Shown one piece after another: positions 8,060-10,190 of a stretch of DNA of 10,190 nucleotides (within the stretch, counting starts at the first letter, position 1; every line of letters starts with the position of its first letter). The notes beneath the pieces were generated by a model, which saw nothing but the letters and a program-made list of their open reading frames with translations, did no database searches and was not told where the DNA came from. Source of the DNA: Hypholoma sublateritium FD-334 SS-4. Taxonomy: Eukaryota; Basidiomycota; Agaricomycetes; Agaricales; Strophariaceae. Where the stretch lies: NCBI GenBank assembly GCA_000827495.1, contig KN817786.1:2181-12370 (forward strand). The letters run 5' to 3'. The translations under genes and the position numbers were made by a program.

Positions 8060-8500
8060 AGTGACATGCTTACTGAGTACGCCGAATCTAGCTGGATGAT
8101 ATTCTGATGTCATTCTAAATGACCCCGAGATGTTATTGTTGGAATATAATATGTTTTATTCTTATTTAAAATATAAGTGACACTTTTCCTACTGCGTGTA
8201 TTTGATCTTATATCTTAGATATTCTCAGCCTAAAAGCACCCATTAAATTTTGATGATGTCTTCAATAAAATCACTTCGACATTCAGTCTCTAATTGTACA
8301 TTATATATAAGTCAATATTTGTAGTGGCAGTGTCGAGATTGAGTTGTTGTTCAACAACATCCACTGTGGCTTGACTATCCAAAGAGGTAATGATGTCGTA
8401 TACGAGCCACGACAACCTGGATGTCTAGATCTATGGCGGTCCGATTGTGGAAGTATTCTGCGTAAACTCAGGATTGTGCGCAATAGTTTACAGGTCATTT
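8060..8500. other. AT-rich intergenic stretch, no gene seen
   Basis: Base composition is markedly AT-rich from about 8110 to 8330. The only longer open frame (minus, 8567-8301) runs into the CCCC-rich repeat array and lacks coding character. No RNA gene or terminal repeat was recognised. Confidence 0.5.
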
Positions 8501-8760
8501 GAACACCCCCAAAATCAAATGTGACCACCCCATAGATTATGGTAACCTGCCCATAAGGATTGAACACCCCCTGTAAATATTAAGTGCTCCCCGTAAATAC
8601 TGAAAGACTCCCCAGAAAATATAAGTAGTCCCCTGAAAACCTAAGGCATACTTTTATTGTACTTTTATCTTCCCCGCAAGATTTCCCAGCTCCCTGTAAA
8701 ATATAAATCATCCCCGTAAACACTCCCGGCTTCCCATGAATATCTCCCACGGAAAGACTA
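8501..8760 (+). repeat. degenerate tandem array, 21-22-bp period, CTCCCCGTAAATA-type units
   Basis: Units with a C-run followed by GTAAA-like AT sequence recur: near 8561 (CACCCCCTGTAAATATTAAG), 8583 (GTGCTCCCCGTAAATACTG), 8605 (GACTCCCCAGAAAATATAAG) and 8627 (GTCCCCTGAAAACCTAAG). After one lost unit they resume near 8669, 8688, 8709 and 8730. Spacing stays near 21-22 bp. Looser copies start at about 8501. The array leads directly into the repeat core at 8765. Confidence 0.65.
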
Positions 8761-8764
8761 AGAT

Positions 8765-8920
8765 ATAAGGTTTACACTCAGGCCGAGGTGCCGTGCTTAG
8801 GTAAATGATCTGTCGGCATGCTACCGGCTCTGCTGGCTGACTTTAAATTCTACTTCCCACCACTCTAAGGCAGCAGCTGGAACATGCTTTGCTCTTCACA
8901 TCTCTGAGCTGCTTTTCAAG
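8765..8920 (+). repeat. dispersed repeat core, right copy
   Basis: Same orientation as the copy at 545-705. Shared words include GTGCCGTGCTTA, GTCGGCA and GCTGACTT. At two CpG sites in the left copy (AAACGATCCGTCGG) this copy reads TpG (AAATGATCTGTCGG). The inverted CCCCGTAAA-type units that follow the left core are not seen after this one, so the right copy may be truncated. Confidence 0.65.
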
Positions 8921-9420
8921 GCCATAACATAAAATGTGGTTCTAAGTATCCTATCCCAAGCTTCTTTACATTGAAATCAATCGCTTCCCACTCATGCCTG
9001 GTGGCACCGTGAGTGCAAACAGTATGGGCGGTATCTAGTATTCAGTTTGCGGTAGATAGTTTACAGTACAGACATGCTGGCTTATGAGATGAAAATATTG
9101 GAGAGTATGGGAATGGGGCCAGTGTAGATTTTTCGAGTGAGCGGGACATTCAAGAGCGTGTATGTGTAGTACGCACCTTTGTGAGACGGGCGCCTAACAC
9201 CCTGTCTGATGGGAAACCGGAGAGCGCCAGGTAGGCATGCTACACGGGGGCATATTATAAGGTTCACCGAACCCATACACGTAGCCGGATAATATGGGCC
9301 CACCGAATTCGGCCAACCGGTGAACATATTTACCAAACAAAGAAATACTGCTGTAGTACATATGATATGCCTCGAGCGAATTCGGTGGTAGTACATTTCT
9401 GTTTAGGCAGGGTAGCATAC
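8921..9420. other. no supported gene; contains a 12-bp inverted repeat
   Basis: CCACCGAATTCG (9300-9311) and CGAATTCGGTGG (9379-9390) are exact reverse complements separated by 67 bases. GTAGTACAT occurs directly repeated near 9352 and 9389. Overlapping minus-strand open frames here lack coding character. Confidence 0.5.
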
Positions 9421-9960
9421 TGCCCCGGCCACCAGGAAAATGGCCGATAGTTTGGCTGTCGCAGCGGCCAGATTGGCCGCCNTGCGTTCCCATAGCGGCC
9501 AACGCGTGGCTAAATGGCGCTAACTGGGGCCATTAAAACGCGGCCACTTTGNGGCCACNAAATGTCGTAGCTTATATAATAGGGACCATGGCCGACGAAC
9601 CATTTGTGCATGGGGTGAATGCTACGGCCAGTCAAATTGTCCAGATTGACAAACAAAACGGCTGCTCACCGCACCCCATAACAAATAATAATAGTTGGCT
9701 CCAGGTGCCAGATATATAGGAAGGTTTTGCCGACCAGCGTTCCAAAAAATATCCGGATAAACCATGCGGGCCTGCCACTGAAGTCGCTCCATTCACCTAT
9801 AGTTTGGGTAAGGGATTGGAAACACCACGGCCACACTGCGGCCAGCACAGATTTGAAAAGGTGGCCGCCGTGTTCGGCCACCTTTTAACAAATGAATATC
9901 TGCTCAGACGCAGTGGCTGGAATTGGCCGCAATAATATGATTGACTCCCAGGCCGGGAGC
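9420..9960. repeat. dense cluster of GGCC-centred motifs
   Basis: About sixteen GGCC tetramers occur in this stretch, mostly as CGGCCA or TGGCCG in both orientations, where only about two would be expected in random sequence. Pairs such as GTGGCCGCCGTGTTCGGCCAC (about 9861-9881) are palindromic around the motif. Three single Ns (9482, 9552, 9559) lie inside the densest part. It may be part of a mobile element or of the 3' region of the minus-strand gene at the right edge. Confidence 0.5.
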
Positions 9961-10010
9961 ACAATTTGTATTGCTCACATTCACGGCTGATTGCGTGGCA
10001 AGGCAAAGAA

Positions 10011-10022
10011 ATATATATATAT
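10011..10022. repeat. short AT dinucleotide run
   Basis: An uninterrupted AT repeat of about 12 bases, in the presumed 3' flank of the minus-strand gene at the right edge. Confidence 0.7.
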
Positions 10023-10063
10023 TATGGAGCGCTACATATGCATATCGGTGTGCTCCTCAATCC

Positions 10064-10190
10064 TCAGTCCTCATCCTCATCATCCTCATCTCCCAGTTCA
10101 AATAGGTATTCAGGGAGGGCGGCAAGGATTGCGGCGTTGGACGGCCGATCAACGCGCGCAGTACTCGGCGGTGCCACAGCTTCAAATTCA
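10064..10190 (-). CDS. C-terminal end of a minus-strand protein with acidic tail, partial
   Basis: Reading leftward from the window edge, one minus-strand frame gives 42 codons ending in TGA at 10066-10064. It includes VDRPSNAAILAALPEYLFEL followed by GDEDDEDED. The amphipathic helix-like segment before the acidic tail and the balanced codon use look like real coding sequence. The acidic tail is encoded by CCTCAT repeats on the plus strand, a microsatellite that can vary in length. The gene begins outside the window, so its function cannot be inferred; acidic tails are common in nuclear proteins. Confidence 0.5.
   Translation of the reverse strand, partial: EFEAVAPPSTARVDRPSNAAILAALPEYLFELGDEDDEDED

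Noticed and set aside
9300..9390. Terminal inverted repeats of a small transposon
   Set aside because: The 12-bp inverted repeat is exact, but no target duplication flanks it and the 67-bp interior has nothing recognisable.
9082..9502. Two overlapping minus-strand open frames of about 100 codons
   Set aside because: They overlap in different frames, one crosses an N, and neither shows domain-like composition or intron structure.

Overview
The window looks like a repeat-rich, decaying stretch of a filamentous fungal nuclear genome, most likely a basidiomycete. The main reasons are the many short introns (about 45-81 nt) with GT..AG borders and consistent phase, two degenerate multi-exon genes, an LTR of fungal Ty1/copia-like appearance, and a BED-type zinc finger gene preceded by a long Ser/Thr/Pro-rich leader. 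No tRNA, rRNA, CRISPR array or bacterial-style operon was seen. Single unresolved bases (N) cluster in two places, as expected where repeat copies were merged in assembly.

Layout, left to right. Positions 1-520 are non-coding with a small palindrome. A dispersed repeat occupies about 521-810; a second, diverged copy lies at about 8501-8920. Positions 933-1594 hold three exons of an unrecognised, broken gene. A GC-rich palindromic patch follows (about 1694-1840). From 1948 a BED zinc finger reading frame runs through three exons to 2725. After an unresolved 235-nt stretch, a second reading frame can be followed through ten exons from 2961 to 6834 (846 codons plus stop, partial at its 5' end). 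It carries a canonical PCNA-binding (PIP-box) motif, two AT-hook-like motifs and a basic C-terminus, but is interrupted by four in-frame stops. Its last exon is also split by an apparently solo LTR of 816 bp (5944-6759) with TGTA..TACA ends and a 4-bp target duplication CCTC. Removing the LTR and one CCTC copy restores the reading frame exactly.

To the right, 6929-8060 has minus-strand coding-like fragments that cannot be assembled into a gene. Positions 8060-8500 are AT-rich with nothing recognised. About 8501-8760 is a degenerate 21-22-bp-period array, 9420-9960 is packed with GGCC-centred motifs, and the right edge (10064-10190, minus strand) is the C-terminal end of another protein with an acidic tail.

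The most coherent story is a transposase-like gene (BED finger, PIP box, AT hooks, nuclear) from a family I do not recognise. Together with a neighbouring unrelated gene it decayed by C-to-T changes: all nine premature stops in the two genes are TGA or TAG explainable as CGA>TGA or CAG>TAG, with no TAA. The gene was later hit by a CpG-rich retroelement that was reduced to one LTR. Gene names are withheld because no family could be recognised with certainty.
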